Notes under the pieces: model-generated | Database searches by the model: none | Told to the model about the DNA's origin: nothing | Seen by the model: only the letters and a program-made list of their open reading frames with translations | NCBI GenBank assembly: GCA_900765185.1 | Contig: CAAFQT010000273.1 | Location: 1 to 18,480, forward strand | Length of the DNA stretch: 18,480 nt | Source: an uncultured Collinsella sp. | GTDB lineage: Bacteria; Actinomycetota; Coriobacteriia; Coriobacteriales; Coriobacteriaceae | Direction: 5' to 3' | Translations under genes and position numbers: made by a program | Shown here: positions 1 through 5,528 of the stretch, piece after piece | How positions within the stretch are numbered: position 1 is the first letter of the stretch | Layout: every line of letters starts with the position of its first letter

Positions 1-58
1 CACCTTGCTCGCTCTGGCGGGCTTTCGCTGACTTTTGCTTCACCTGCGACGTTTCCAT
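1..58 (-). CDS. Possible start of a divergent gene, cut by the left edge
   Basis: On the minus strand an ATG at 58-56 opens a frame with no stop through to the edge (19 codons, beginning METSQVKQKSAKARQSEQG). The peptide is rich in Lys, Gln and Ser, as in a cytoplasmic N-terminal tail, but it is far too short to assign to a family. No clear ribosome binding site precedes the ATG, and an in-frame GTG at 43-41 is an alternative. It could equally be chance, since this G+C-rich DNA has many open frames. The call rests only on the open frame and the lack of a competing + strand gene here. Confidence 0.25.
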   Translation of the reverse strand, partial: METSQVKQKSAKARQSEQG

Positions 59-98
59 TATTGATACAAAGGCCAGGGTTGTTTGAACCAAAAAGGGG

Positions 99-167
99 AA
101 GTTGCGGTGGAATAGTTCCTGTTTGGCCGTCTTGAGGGGTTAAACGGGAACTATTTCACCGCAACTT
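99..167 (+). repeat. 30-bp imperfect inverted repeat / long RNA hairpin
   Basis: Arms 99-128 and 138-167 pair along their full length around a 9-nt loop. In + strand RNA all 30 positions pair if four G-U wobbles are allowed (110/156, 120/146, 125/141, 126/140). In minus-strand RNA the same four become A-C mismatches. The outer 21 bp differ at only one position. No T-tract follows on the + strand. On the minus strand the stem is followed four bases later by a run of five T, so a leftward terminator role is possible. The size and near-perfection suggest a dispersed repeat or a small structured RNA, but copy number cannot be seen here. Confidence 0.8.
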
Positions 168-229
168 ATCGAGCGCGTGTTTGGTTGGTGCCTGTTGATG
201 GTCTGGGTATCGGGGAGGGCGGGCTCCGT

Positions 230-235
230 TATAAT
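230..235 (+). promoter_or_regulatory. Promoter -10 element for the DUF1846 gene
   Basis: TATAAT at 230-235 is a perfect -10 consensus. It would place the transcript start near 242 and give a leader of about 33 nt before the ATG at 275. No -35 with 16-18 bp spacing is recognisable; the nearest TTGATG is at 195-200, 29 bp away. The position supports the start at 275 over the in-frame ATG at 251, which would lie only about 9 nt from the transcript start and has no ribosome binding site. Confidence 0.5.
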
Positions 236-274
236 CGCCTAGAACATTAAATGGAAACGGGACGGGAGCCATAT

Positions 275-1756
275 ATGCGCCAGGGTTTCGACAACGCGAA
301 GTATATCGAGCTGCAGGCTGCTCACATTAAGGAGCGCATCTCGCAGTTTGGTGGCAAGCTCTATTTGGAGTTTGGCGGTAAGCTGTTCGATGACTATCAT
401 GCGAGCCGCGTGCTGCCGGGTTTTGAACCGGACAGCAAGTTCCGCATGCTCAAGAGCATCGCCGACGATGTCGAGGTTATCATCGCGATCAACGCGAACC
501 ACATCGAGAAAAACAAGGCTCGTGGTGACCTCGGCATTACCTATGACGAGGATGTGCTGCGCCTGGTTGACCTGTTTCGCGGCAACGGCTTTGCTGTGGC
601 GGCTGTGGTCATCACCCAGTACGCCGGCCAGCCCGCTGCCGATGTGTTCCGCAACCGCCTGAACGCGCTCGGTATTCCCGCCAAGCTGCACTATCCCATC
701 GAGGGGTATCCGCACGATGTCGATCTGATCGTGTCCGACGATGGCTACGGCAAGAACGAGTTTGTCGAGACCACCCGACCGCTCGTCGTGGTCACTGCCC
801 CCGGTCCTGGCTCGGGCAAGCTTGCCACCTGCCTGTCTCAGCTCTATCACGAGCACAAGCACGGCACCGCCGCCGGCTACGCCAAGTTCGAGACTTTCCC
901 GGTCTGGAATCTGCCCCTCACGCATCCGGTCAACATCGCCTACGAGGCCGCCACGGCAGACCTCGACGACGCCAATATCATCGATTCGTTCCACCTTGAG
1001 GCCTACAACAAGACCACGGTCAACTACAACCGCGACGTCGAGGCCTTCCCGGTAGTCCGTGCCCTGATGGAAAAGATCCTGGGCAAGAGCCCCTACCAGA
1101 GCCCTACGGACATGGGCGTCAATATGGTCGGCTTTGCTATCACCGATGACGATGCCTGCCGCGACGCTTCCAAGATGGAGATCGTCCGCCGCTACTTTAC
1201 CGCGGTCGAAAATGTGCGCCGTACCGGCGTGGGCGATGAGCAAGTCGACCGTCTCAAGATTATTATGAAGAAAGCCGGCATCGATAAGAACTACTCACCG
1301 GCGCGCTCGGCGGCCCTCACCAGGGAGCAGCTGACGGGTGGTCCCGTGGGTGCCATGGTCATGCCCGATGGCTCCGTGGTGACCGGCAAGACTTCCACGC
1401 GCCTGGGCGCCGCGAGCTCGCTCATTATGAACGCCCTCAAGCATGTCTCGGGCGTCGACCTTGAGCTCGAGGTCATTAGCGATGAGGCGATCGAGCCCAT
1501 CAGCAAGCTCAAGACGCATTTCCTGGGCAGCAAAAACCCTCGCCTCCACACCGACGAGACGCTTATGGCGCTGTCGATCACCTCGGCCACGAGTGAGACG
1601 GCCGCTCGCGTCCTTTCGGGCCTGGAGCAGCTGCGCGGTTGCGATGCCTTCTTTAGCGTGATTATCTCGCCGACGGACGAGACGGTACTGCGCAAACTGG
1701 GTATCAACGTGTGCTGCGAGCCCAAGTTTGAGCGCCGCGGTTTCTTCCACCGCTAA
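275..1756 (+). CDS. DUF1846 family protein of unknown function
   Basis: A 493-residue protein matching the DUF1846 family from end to end. The N-terminal FDNAKYIELQ...HIKERISQFGGKLYLEFGGK region, the INANHIEKNKARGDLGITYD stretch (about 73-91) and the later blocks are the parts I recognise. Family members are normally about 500 residues, so this copy is full length. Residues 175-182 read APGPGSGK, a P-loop-like motif that suggests nucleotide or phosphate binding; the biochemical role of the family is not established as far as I know. The ATG at 275 is preferred because GGGAG (264-268) lies 6 nt upstream. It has its own promoter and terminator and appears monocistronic. No signal peptide or membrane segment is seen, so it should be cytoplasmic. 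Family assignment is firm; any function is inference. Confidence 0.93.
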   Translation: MRQGFDNAKYIELQAAHIKERISQFGGKLYLEFGGKLFDDYHASRVLPGFEPDSKFRMLKSIADDVEVIIAINANHIEKNKARGDLGITYDEDVLRLVDLFRGNGFAVAAVVITQYAGQPAADVFRNRLNALGIPAKLHYPIEGYPHDVDLIVSDDGYGKNEFVETTRPLVVVTAPGPGSGKLATCLSQLYHEHKHGTAAGYAKFETFPVWNLPLTHPVNIAYEAATADLDDANIIDSFHLEAYNKTTVNYNRDVEAFPVVRALMEKILGKSPYQSPTDMGVNMVGFAITDDDACRDASKMEIVRRYFTAVENVRRTGVGDEQVDRLKIIMKKAGIDKNYSPARSAALTREQLTGGPVGAMVMPDGSVVTGKTSTRLGAASSLIMNALKHVSGVDLELEVISDEAIEPISKLKTHFLGSKNPRLHTDETLMALSITSATSETAARVLSGLEQLRGCDAFFSVIISPTDETVLRKLGINVCCEPKFERRGFFHR

Positions 1757-1790
1757 GTTTGAAGCACCGCGGTAATTGCATTGCATTTTG

Positions 1791-1823
1791 GCCGTATCGG
1801 GTTGGCGCCCGGTACGGCTTTTT
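1791..1823 (+). terminator. Intrinsic terminator after the DUF1846 gene
   Basis: An 11-bp stem (1791-1801 with 1808-1818, one G-U pair) closes a 6-nt loop and is followed directly by five T (1819-1823). It sits 34 bp after the stop codon at 1754-1756, as expected for a factor-independent terminator on the + strand. Confidence 0.9.
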
Positions 1824-1889
1824 GATCAATAAAGCGCCTATTTCGGCGAAAAATAGCCGTTTACCTGCCTAGAAACAATTTGAGCGGTA

Positions 1890-1895
1890 TACAAT
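1890..1895 (+). promoter_or_regulatory. Probable -10 element for the winged-helix gene
   Basis: TACAAT at 1890-1895, in the context ATACAATA, lies downstream of the previous terminator. It is about 118 bp before the winged-helix start codon and would start RNA near 1902. No convincing -35 is found at 16-18 bp. The same ATACAATA octamer occurs ahead of murF (9545-9552), which mildly supports its use as a -10 in this genome. Confidence 0.4.
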
Positions 1896-1929
1896 AACCG
1901 TAACTGTTTCATCCTTAGCGGGATGCCGC

Positions 1930-1983
1930 ATGATGGATATTACCTGCCATCGTGAGGTGTGTCGGTCGCGCACGGCGCGTTAG
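1930..1983 (+). CDS. Possible 17-codon leader peptide upstream of the winged-helix gene
   Basis: ATG codons at 1930 and 1933 open a frame encoding MMDITCHREVCRSRTAR and ending with TAG at 1981-1983. It lies in the predicted leader between the -10 at 1890-1895 and the regulator start at 2013. No strong ribosome binding site precedes it. Its Cys and Arg content is suggestive of a leader peptide, but so short a frame can arise by chance. Reported as a candidate only. Confidence 0.2.
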   Translation: MMDITCHREVCRSRTAR

Positions 1984-2012
1984 ATGCTCGTGCTCGGTTT
2001 GAGGAGGCTGCT

Positions 2013-2351
2013 ATGGCGGGCAAGGGTCGTGCGAGTGTCAACGATATGAAGCGTGTCGAGGTGCTGGTGTTGATGGAGATCGACCAGCAAACCGAAGACA
2101 ATGGCGGGCCGTATGGTTTCTCGCGCAAAACGCTTGCCGAGCGCGTGGGGGTTTCGCCGTATCGTGCCCGCGCCGCAATCGATCGCTTGGATTCCGAAGG
2201 CATGATTGATGTCGTCTCGCGTTATAGCGACGACGGCGGTCAGCTTGCAAATGGCATTTGCCTCACCGAACGTGGCGAGTGGTATCTTGAGGGCGTCCGT
2301 GCCGGCATGCTCGTTCAAGAAATGCTTGAGGACGAGGTTGCTGATCGATAG
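2013..2351 (+). CDS. Small winged-helix (MarR-like) DNA-binding protein
   Basis: A 112-residue protein dominated by a winged helix-turn-helix domain (about residues 12-95). LAERVGVSPYRARAAIDRLD (41-60) forms the helix-turn-helix, and EGMIDVVSRYSDDGGQLANG continues into the wing, followed by a LTERGEWYL strand-helix typical of MarR/PadR-like folds. No ligand or metal site is evident, so it is probably a small regulator or a DNA-binding adaptor. The ATG at 2013 is chosen because GAGGAGG (2001-2007) lies 5 nt upstream; an in-frame extension to about 1959 lacks such a site. It is flanked by its own terminator and a probable promoter, so it is likely a single-gene unit. Its targets are unknown; autoregulation or control of the neighbouring pyrG would be guesses. 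Confidence 0.85.
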   Translation: MAGKGRASVNDMKRVEVLVLMEIDQQTEDNGGPYGFSRKTLAERVGVSPYRARAAIDRLDSEGMIDVVSRYSDDGGQLANGICLTERGEWYLEGVRAGMLVQEMLEDEVADR

Positions 2352-2375
2352 CAGCATGTAACCCTTGCCATAGCG

Positions 2376-2404
2376 ACGCCGCCTGGGAAACCGGGCGGCG
2401 TTTT
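2376..2404 (+). terminator. Intrinsic terminator after the winged-helix gene
   Basis: An 11-bp G+C-rich stem (2376-2386 with 2391-2401, one G-U pair) is capped by a GAAA tetraloop of the stable GNRA class. The T-rich tail TTTTGTTT begins at 2401. It lies 24 bp beyond the stop codon and separates this gene from pyrG. Confidence 0.92.
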
Positions 2405-2468
2405 GTTTCAAGATTGAGAAATGCAATCGCACGCGAGAAAAATTGCGAACGGTCCGCGGTGCGAGTAT

Positions 2469-2474
2469 TACAAT
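2469..2474 (+). promoter_or_regulatory. Probable pyrG -10 element
   Basis: TACAAT at 2469-2474 lies 55 bp before the pyrG ATG and after the preceding terminator. It predicts a start within the CCCG tract at 2480-2483. A possible -35, TTGCGA at 2443-2448, is 20 bp away, which is longer than the usual 17. The C-tract at the start is relevant because the gene product makes CTP. Confidence 0.5.
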
Positions 2475-2479
2475 GAAGA

Positions 2480-2511
2480 CCCGTAAGATGTGGATAAACA
2501 ACTTCTACGGG
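2480..2511 (+). promoter_or_regulatory. 5'-terminal hairpin in the pyrG leader
   Basis: CCCGTA (2480-2485) is exactly complementary to TACGGG (2506-2511), giving a 6-bp stem with a 20-nt loop; AAG (2485-2487) can alternatively pair with CTT (2502-2504). If transcription starts in the C-tract, the first bases of the RNA form the 5' side of this stem. The 3' side ends 5 nt before the AGG (2518-2520) that best serves as ribosome binding site. The layout recalls the E. coli pyrC leader, in which CTP-dependent start choice decides whether a hairpin forms. Pairing is seen directly; the regulatory role is inferred. Confidence 0.45.
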
Positions 2512-2523
2512 AAGCGCAGGTAA
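2488..2523 (+). CDS. Possible 11-codon leader peptide before pyrG
   Basis: An ATG at 2488 encodes MWINNFYGKRR and stops with TAA at 2521-2523, six bases before the pyrG ATG. It would lie almost at the 5' end of the RNA and overlaps the leader hairpin. It has no ribosome binding site of its own, so translation would have to be near-leaderless. It may be chance. Confidence 0.2.
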   Translation: MWINNFYGKRR

Positions 2524-2529
2524 CTCAAT

Positions 2530-4191
2530 ATGACCAAGCATGTGTTCGTAACCGGTGGCGTGGTTTCGTCTCTGGGCAAGGGTATCACCGCGGCCTCGCT
2601 GGGCCGTCTGCTCAAGTCGCGTGGCTACAAAGTAACGATGCAGAAGGCCGATCCGTATCTGAACGTCGACCCCGGTACCATGAGCCCCTTCCAGCATGGT
2701 GAGGTCTTCGTTACCGAGGATGGTTACGAGTCCGACCTGGACCTGGGTCATTACGAGCGCTTTATTGATGAGAACCTGACCCGCGATTCCAACTTTACGA
2801 CCGGCGCCATCTATAAGAGCTTGATCGCCCGCGAGCGTCGCGGCGACTTTTTGGGCGGTACCGTGCAGGTGATTCCTCACGTCACCAATGCCATTAAGGA
2901 CAAGTTCCGCCGCATCGAGGAGCAGACCGGCTCCGATGTAGTCATCACCGAGCTGGGCGGCACGATCGGCGACATCGAGTCCCAACCGTTTGTCGAGGCC
3001 ATCCGTCAGTACCGCAAGGAGGCCGGCCCCGAGAACGTCTGCTACATCCACGTGTCGCTCGTTCCCTATATCGCCGCCGCCCACGAGGTCAAGACCAAGC
3101 CCACGCAGCATTCCGTCAAGGAGCTCCGCAGCTTTGGCATCCAGCCCGATATCATCGTGCTGCGCTCCGACCACCATATCGATGACGCTATCCGCGGAAA
3201 GATCGCAAGCTTCTGCGACGTCGACACCGATTGCGTCTTTACCAACGAGGACTGCGCGAGCATTTACGATGTTCCGCAGCTGCTTGCCGAGCAGGACTTT
3301 GACCTGCGCATTTGCGAGCGCCTGGGTCTGGACCCGCGTGAGCGCGACATGAGCGAGTGGAACGAGTTCCTGCGCAAACAGAATCACGCCAACCATCACG
3401 CCGACAAGGTGAAGATCGCCGTCGTGGGCAAGTACACGCAGCTGCCCGATGCGTACCTGTCGGTTATCGAGGCCCTGCACCATGCGGGCGTCTTCTACGA
3501 TCGCCATGTGGACGTCCAGCTGGTCGACGGCGAGAGCCTCGACGAGCAGAATGTCTCCGAGGTTCTGGGCGACGCCTCGGGCATCCTGGTCCCCGGCGGC
3601 TTTGGCAAGCGCGCCCTGGAGGGCAAGATCCTCGCGGCCGAGTTTGCCCGTGAGCACAAGATTCCGTATCTGGGCATTTGCCTGGGTATGCAGGTGGCCG
3701 TGTGCGAGTTCGCCCGCAACGTCGTCGGCCTTGCCGGCGCCAGCTCCTCCGAGTTCGATCCGGACGGCCCGTTTAGCGTCATCGATCTGATGAGCTCGCA
3801 GGAGGACGTGACCGAGAAGGGCGGCACCATGCGCCTGGGCGCCTATCCGTGCAAGCTCGCCGCCGATACCCTTGCTCGCGAGGCATATGGCGAGGAGCTC
3901 GTCTACGAGCGTCACCGTCATCGCTTTGAGTTCAACAACGCCTTCCGTGACCAGCTCGAGGACGCCGGCTTGGTTATTTCGGGTCTGTCGCCCGACGAGC
4001 GCCTGGTCGAGATGGTCGAGCTGCCGCGCGACGTGCATCCGTGGTATGTGGCAACCCAGGCTCATCCCGAGTTCAAGAGCCGCCCGACCAACCCGCAGCC
4101 GCTGTTCCGCGAGTTCGTGCGCGCTTCGATCGGCCAGCACGAGGGTGTCGACCGTCTGCAGGTGACGCCCATGAACCTCGCTACGGACTAA
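2530..4191 (+). CDS. pyrG: CTP synthase (glutamine-hydrolysing)
   Basis: PyrG makes CTP from UTP, ATP and glutamine, the last step of de novo pyrimidine nucleotide synthesis, in the cytoplasm. The 553-residue length is typical. The N-terminal amidoligase domain begins KHVFVTGGVVSSLGKGITAA (3-22), with KADPYLNVDPGTMSPFQHGE (39-58) and ELGGTIGDIES (141-151). The C-terminal class I glutamine amidotransferase domain has PGGFGKR (355-361), the nucleophile Cys384 in GICLGMQ, and His512/Glu514 in AHPEF, so the triad is intact. The ATG at 2530 begins the conserved N-terminus; its ribosome binding site is weak (AGG at 2518-2520). The upstream leader can form a 5' hairpin starting in a C-tract. The xerC/D-type gene follows after 2 nt, so the two are probably co-transcribed. 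Confidence 0.98.
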   Translation: MTKHVFVTGGVVSSLGKGITAASLGRLLKSRGYKVTMQKADPYLNVDPGTMSPFQHGEVFVTEDGYESDLDLGHYERFIDENLTRDSNFTTGAIYKSLIARERRGDFLGGTVQVIPHVTNAIKDKFRRIEEQTGSDVVITELGGTIGDIESQPFVEAIRQYRKEAGPENVCYIHVSLVPYIAAAHEVKTKPTQHSVKELRSFGIQPDIIVLRSDHHIDDAIRGKIASFCDVDTDCVFTNEDCASIYDVPQLLAEQDFDLRICERLGLDPRERDMSEWNEFLRKQNHANHHADKVKIAVVGKYTQLPDAYLSVIEALHHAGVFYDRHVDVQLVDGESLDEQNVSEVLGDASGILVPGGFGKRALEGKILAAEFAREHKIPYLGICLGMQVAVCEFARNVVGLAGASSSEFDPDGPFSVIDLMSSQEDVTEKGGTMRLGAYPCKLAADTLAREAYGEELVYERHRHRFEFNNAFRDQLEDAGLVISGLSPDERLVEMVELPRDVHPWYVATQAHPEFKSRPTNPQPLFREFVRASIGQHEGVDRLQVTPMNLATD

Positions 4192-4193
4192 GG

Positions 4194-5135
4194 GTGCCGG
4201 CGAATAAGGAATATACCGAAGCTGCTCCCTCGTCGCTCGCCGTGGCGGCGGGGGAGTATCTCGATTACCTCGCGGTCGAGCGGGGTTTGGCGCGCAACAC
4301 GATTGCGGCCTATCGTCGTGACCTGACGACGTACTGCGCCTATCTGGAGCGGGCGGGTATTGTGTCTTTTGAAGAGGTGACTCGTCAGGTCGTGGAGGGC
4401 TTTGTCGCCGATCGCCGTGACGGAGGCTATTCCGATGCCTCGGTGGAGCGCGCGCTTGCGGCCGTGAAGGGCCTGCACGCCTTTTTGGTGCGCGATGGGG
4501 CGGTAGCCCAAAATCCGACGGCGGCGTTGCGCCTGCCCAAAAAGGCCGAGCGCCTGCCGGAATACCTTTCGGTGGAGGATGTCTCGGCGCTGCTCGACCA
4601 AGACTTTCCCAAGGGCGAGATGGGGCTGCGCGACCACGCTATTTTGGAAGTGCTCTACGGTTGCGGTTTGCGCGTGAGCGAGCTGGTAGGGCTCGATGTG
4701 GGCGATATCCATATCGATGACGGGTTTGTTCTGGTGCGCGGCAAGGGCTCAAAAGAGCGTCTGGCTCCGCTGGTGGGGAGCGCGGCGCGTGCCTTGACAC
4801 ACTATATAGGTGATGGGCGCGCTCTCCTGGCTGCCCATGCGCGCGGAACCGAGACCTCGGCGGTCTTTTTAAATAAGAACGGCCGCCGTCTGTCGCGCCA
4901 GGGCATCCATGCCATCTGTGAGCGCTACGGGCGCCAGGTGGGGCTGGTGGGACTCCATCCCCACACGCTGCGTCACTCCTTTGCCACCCATATGCTTGCG
5001 GGCGGCGCAGACCTCCGTGTGCTACAGGAGATCTTGGGACATGCCGATATATCGACCACGCAGGTCTACACGCATGTCGATCGTACGCAACTGACCGAGG
5101 TCTATCTGGCGGCGCACCCGCTGGCGCATCGTTAA
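4194..5135 (+). CDS. xerD: XerC/XerD-type tyrosine recombinase
   Basis: A 313-residue site-specific recombinase of the XerC/XerD family, which resolves chromosome dimers at dif sites late in division. An N-terminal SAM-like core-binding domain (about 17-105, AGEYLDYLAVERGLARNTIA) precedes the catalytic domain. The catalytic set is complete: Arg160 (GCGLRVSEL), Lys184 (GKGSKER), His257 and Arg260 (HTLRHSF), His283 (LGHADIS) and the nucleophile Tyr292 (VYTHV). The GTG at 4194 is the first start after pyrG stops at 4191. It has no well-spaced ribosome binding site of its own, suggesting translational coupling; a GTG at 4242 is a shorter alternative. The length and HPHTLRHSFATHMLAGGADL block fit the chromosomal Xer type rather than an integrase. 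Whether it is XerC, XerD or a single Xer cannot be settled from one gene. Confidence 0.9.
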   Translation: MPANKEYTEAAPSSLAVAAGEYLDYLAVERGLARNTIAAYRRDLTTYCAYLERAGIVSFEEVTRQVVEGFVADRRDGGYSDASVERALAAVKGLHAFLVRDGAVAQNPTAALRLPKKAERLPEYLSVEDVSALLDQDFPKGEMGLRDHAILEVLYGCGLRVSELVGLDVGDIHIDDGFVLVRGKGSKERLAPLVGSAARALTHYIGDGRALLAAHARGTETSAVFLNKNGRRLSRQGIHAICERYGRQVGLVGLHPHTLRHSFATHMLAGGADLRVLQEILGHADISTTQVYTHVDRTQLTEVYLAAHPLAHR

Positions 5136-5168
5136 CTCATCGCTGACCTGCAAATTTATAGGTATTTG

Positions 5169-5236
5169 GGGACGGGCCCCAGATTGCCGAGACGCACTTT
5201 TGCGCACATGGGCAATCTGGGGCCCGTCCCATTTTT
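5169..5236 (+). terminator. Perfect 20-bp hairpin with T-tail; terminator and likely dispersed repeat
   Basis: Arms 5169-5188 and 5211-5230 are perfectly complementary over 20 bp, with a 22-nt loop that itself contains a small stem (CGCA 5193-5196 with TGCG 5201-5204). After one A come five T (5232-5236). It starts 33 bp after the recombinase stop, so it should terminate the pyrG-recombinase transcript. The stem is longer and more perfect than most intrinsic terminators, suggesting a repeated element that also works as a terminator. Copy number is not visible in this window. Confidence 0.75.
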
Positions 5237-5329
5237 CGCTAGACACCGACGCGGTGGTGGGCCGTGTGTGCCGTGGGTGGGGGAGTTTGGGGGCGATGTG
5301 AACGGTGTGTAAAGGGACGTAAAAAATCG

Positions 5330-5355
5330 CCTCAAGGTCAACTTGAAGGTTGAGG
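5330..5355 (+). promoter_or_regulatory. Overlapping inverted repeats resembling a MerR-type operator
   Basis: TCAAG (5332-5336) and CTTGA (5342-5346) flank 5 bp, while CCTCAA (5330-5335) and TTGAGG (5350-5355) form a second, wider inverted repeat. The first half resembles the CCTCAAG...CTTGAGG operators used by SoxR-like MerR regulators. No MerR gene is present in the window and no promoter with the expected 19-bp spacer is seen around it. Confidence 0.25.
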
Positions 5356-5397
5356 TTCGCGGGCGTGGTTCTACAGGTGGCATCCCGCCTTTGCTGC

Positions 5398-5453
5398 AAA
5401 CACAACATATTGTGTTTTCGAACATATGCTCGGGGGTGTTTTACAACATATTG
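5398..5453 (+). repeat. Palindrome and 11-bp direct repeat upstream of mraZ
   Basis: AAACACAA (5398-5405) and TTGTGTTT (5410-5417) form an 8-bp inverted repeat around 4 bp. ACAACATATTG occurs exactly at 5402-5412 and again at 5443-5453, 41 bp apart, and AACATAT occurs a third time at 5421-5427. These A+T-rich repeats stand out in a G+C-rich region and could be binding sites for an unidentified regulator. Confidence 0.5.
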
Positions 5454-5465
5454 GGGGTGGAGTGG

Positions 5466-5512
5466 TGGGGTGGGGTGGGGGAAGGGGTGGGGAAAGGTGT
5501 TGAAAAATGGGG
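5466..5512 (+). promoter_or_regulatory. TGGG repeats: candidate MraZ binding boxes
   Basis: TGGG occurs at 5466, 5471, 5476, 5488 and 5508, with a degenerate TGTT at 5498. Spacings of 10 bp (5466-5476, 5488-5498-5508) match the one-turn spacing of the TGGGN repeats bound by E. coli MraZ in its own promoter region. The last copy lies between the -35 and -10 elements, where binding would repress. The assignment is by analogy only. Confidence 0.4.
5467..5492 (+). promoter_or_regulatory. Five-tract G-quadruplex motif upstream of the mraZ promoter
   Basis: Five runs of four or more G (5467-5470, 5472-5475, 5477-5481, 5484-5487, 5489-5492) are separated by only 1-2 nt (T, T, AA, T). Such tracts with single-base loops match the pattern of very stable parallel four-tetrad quadruplexes. 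The last G is 7 bp before the -35 element. The same bases carry TGGG repeats that could be MraZ sites, so either or both explanations may hold. Confidence 0.65.
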
Positions 5513-5528
5513 CGGTTCCCCATATTAT
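5500..5528 (+). promoter_or_regulatory. mraZ / dcw cluster promoter
   Basis: TTGAAA (5500-5505) and TATTAT (5523-5528) are separated by exactly 17 bp, a good housekeeping-sigma promoter. It predicts a start near 5535 and a leader of about 60 nt before the mraZ ATG. It is the best promoter seen in the window and probably drives much of the dcw cluster. Confidence 0.75.

Larger units (their letters stand above)
5237..5499 (+). other. Non-coding G-rich upstream region of mraZ
   Basis: No gene is supported here. The open frames crossing it have low-complexity Gly/Trp-rich translations and no ribosome binding sites. The region holds G-rich stretches (5275-5293 and 5453-5492), an overlapping set of short inverted repeats at 5330-5355, an 8-bp inverted repeat at 5398-5417 and an 11-bp direct repeat (5402-5412, 5443-5453). 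It is unusually long and G-strand-skewed compared with the other gaps in the window. Confidence 0.7.

Noticed and set aside
239..1243. Minus-strand open frame opposite the DUF1846 gene
   Set aside because: It overlaps a conserved full-length protein and shows no recognisable motifs.
1839..1857. Short A+T-rich hairpin between the DUF1846 terminator and the next promoter
   Set aside because: Only a 6-bp weak stem, probably not transcribed, with no T-tail or associated motif.
2263..4140. Long minus-strand open frame (about 625 codons) opposite pyrG
   Set aside because: It mirrors the codon pattern of pyrG, gives a low-complexity translation rich in Leu/Val/Ala/Asp with no recognisable domain, and pyrG has complete catalytic motifs. 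It is an antisense shadow of G+C-rich coding DNA.
4041..4193. N-terminal extension of the recombinase frame into pyrG
   Set aside because: The extra residues come from overlap with the pyrG C-terminus in another frame and are not part of the Xer family; the GTG at 4194 gives the normal length.
4794..4809. TTGACA followed by TATATA inside the recombinase gene, promoter-like
   Set aside because: The two boxes are only about 4 bp apart, not 16-18, and no -10 lies at the right distance; ordinary coding sequence.
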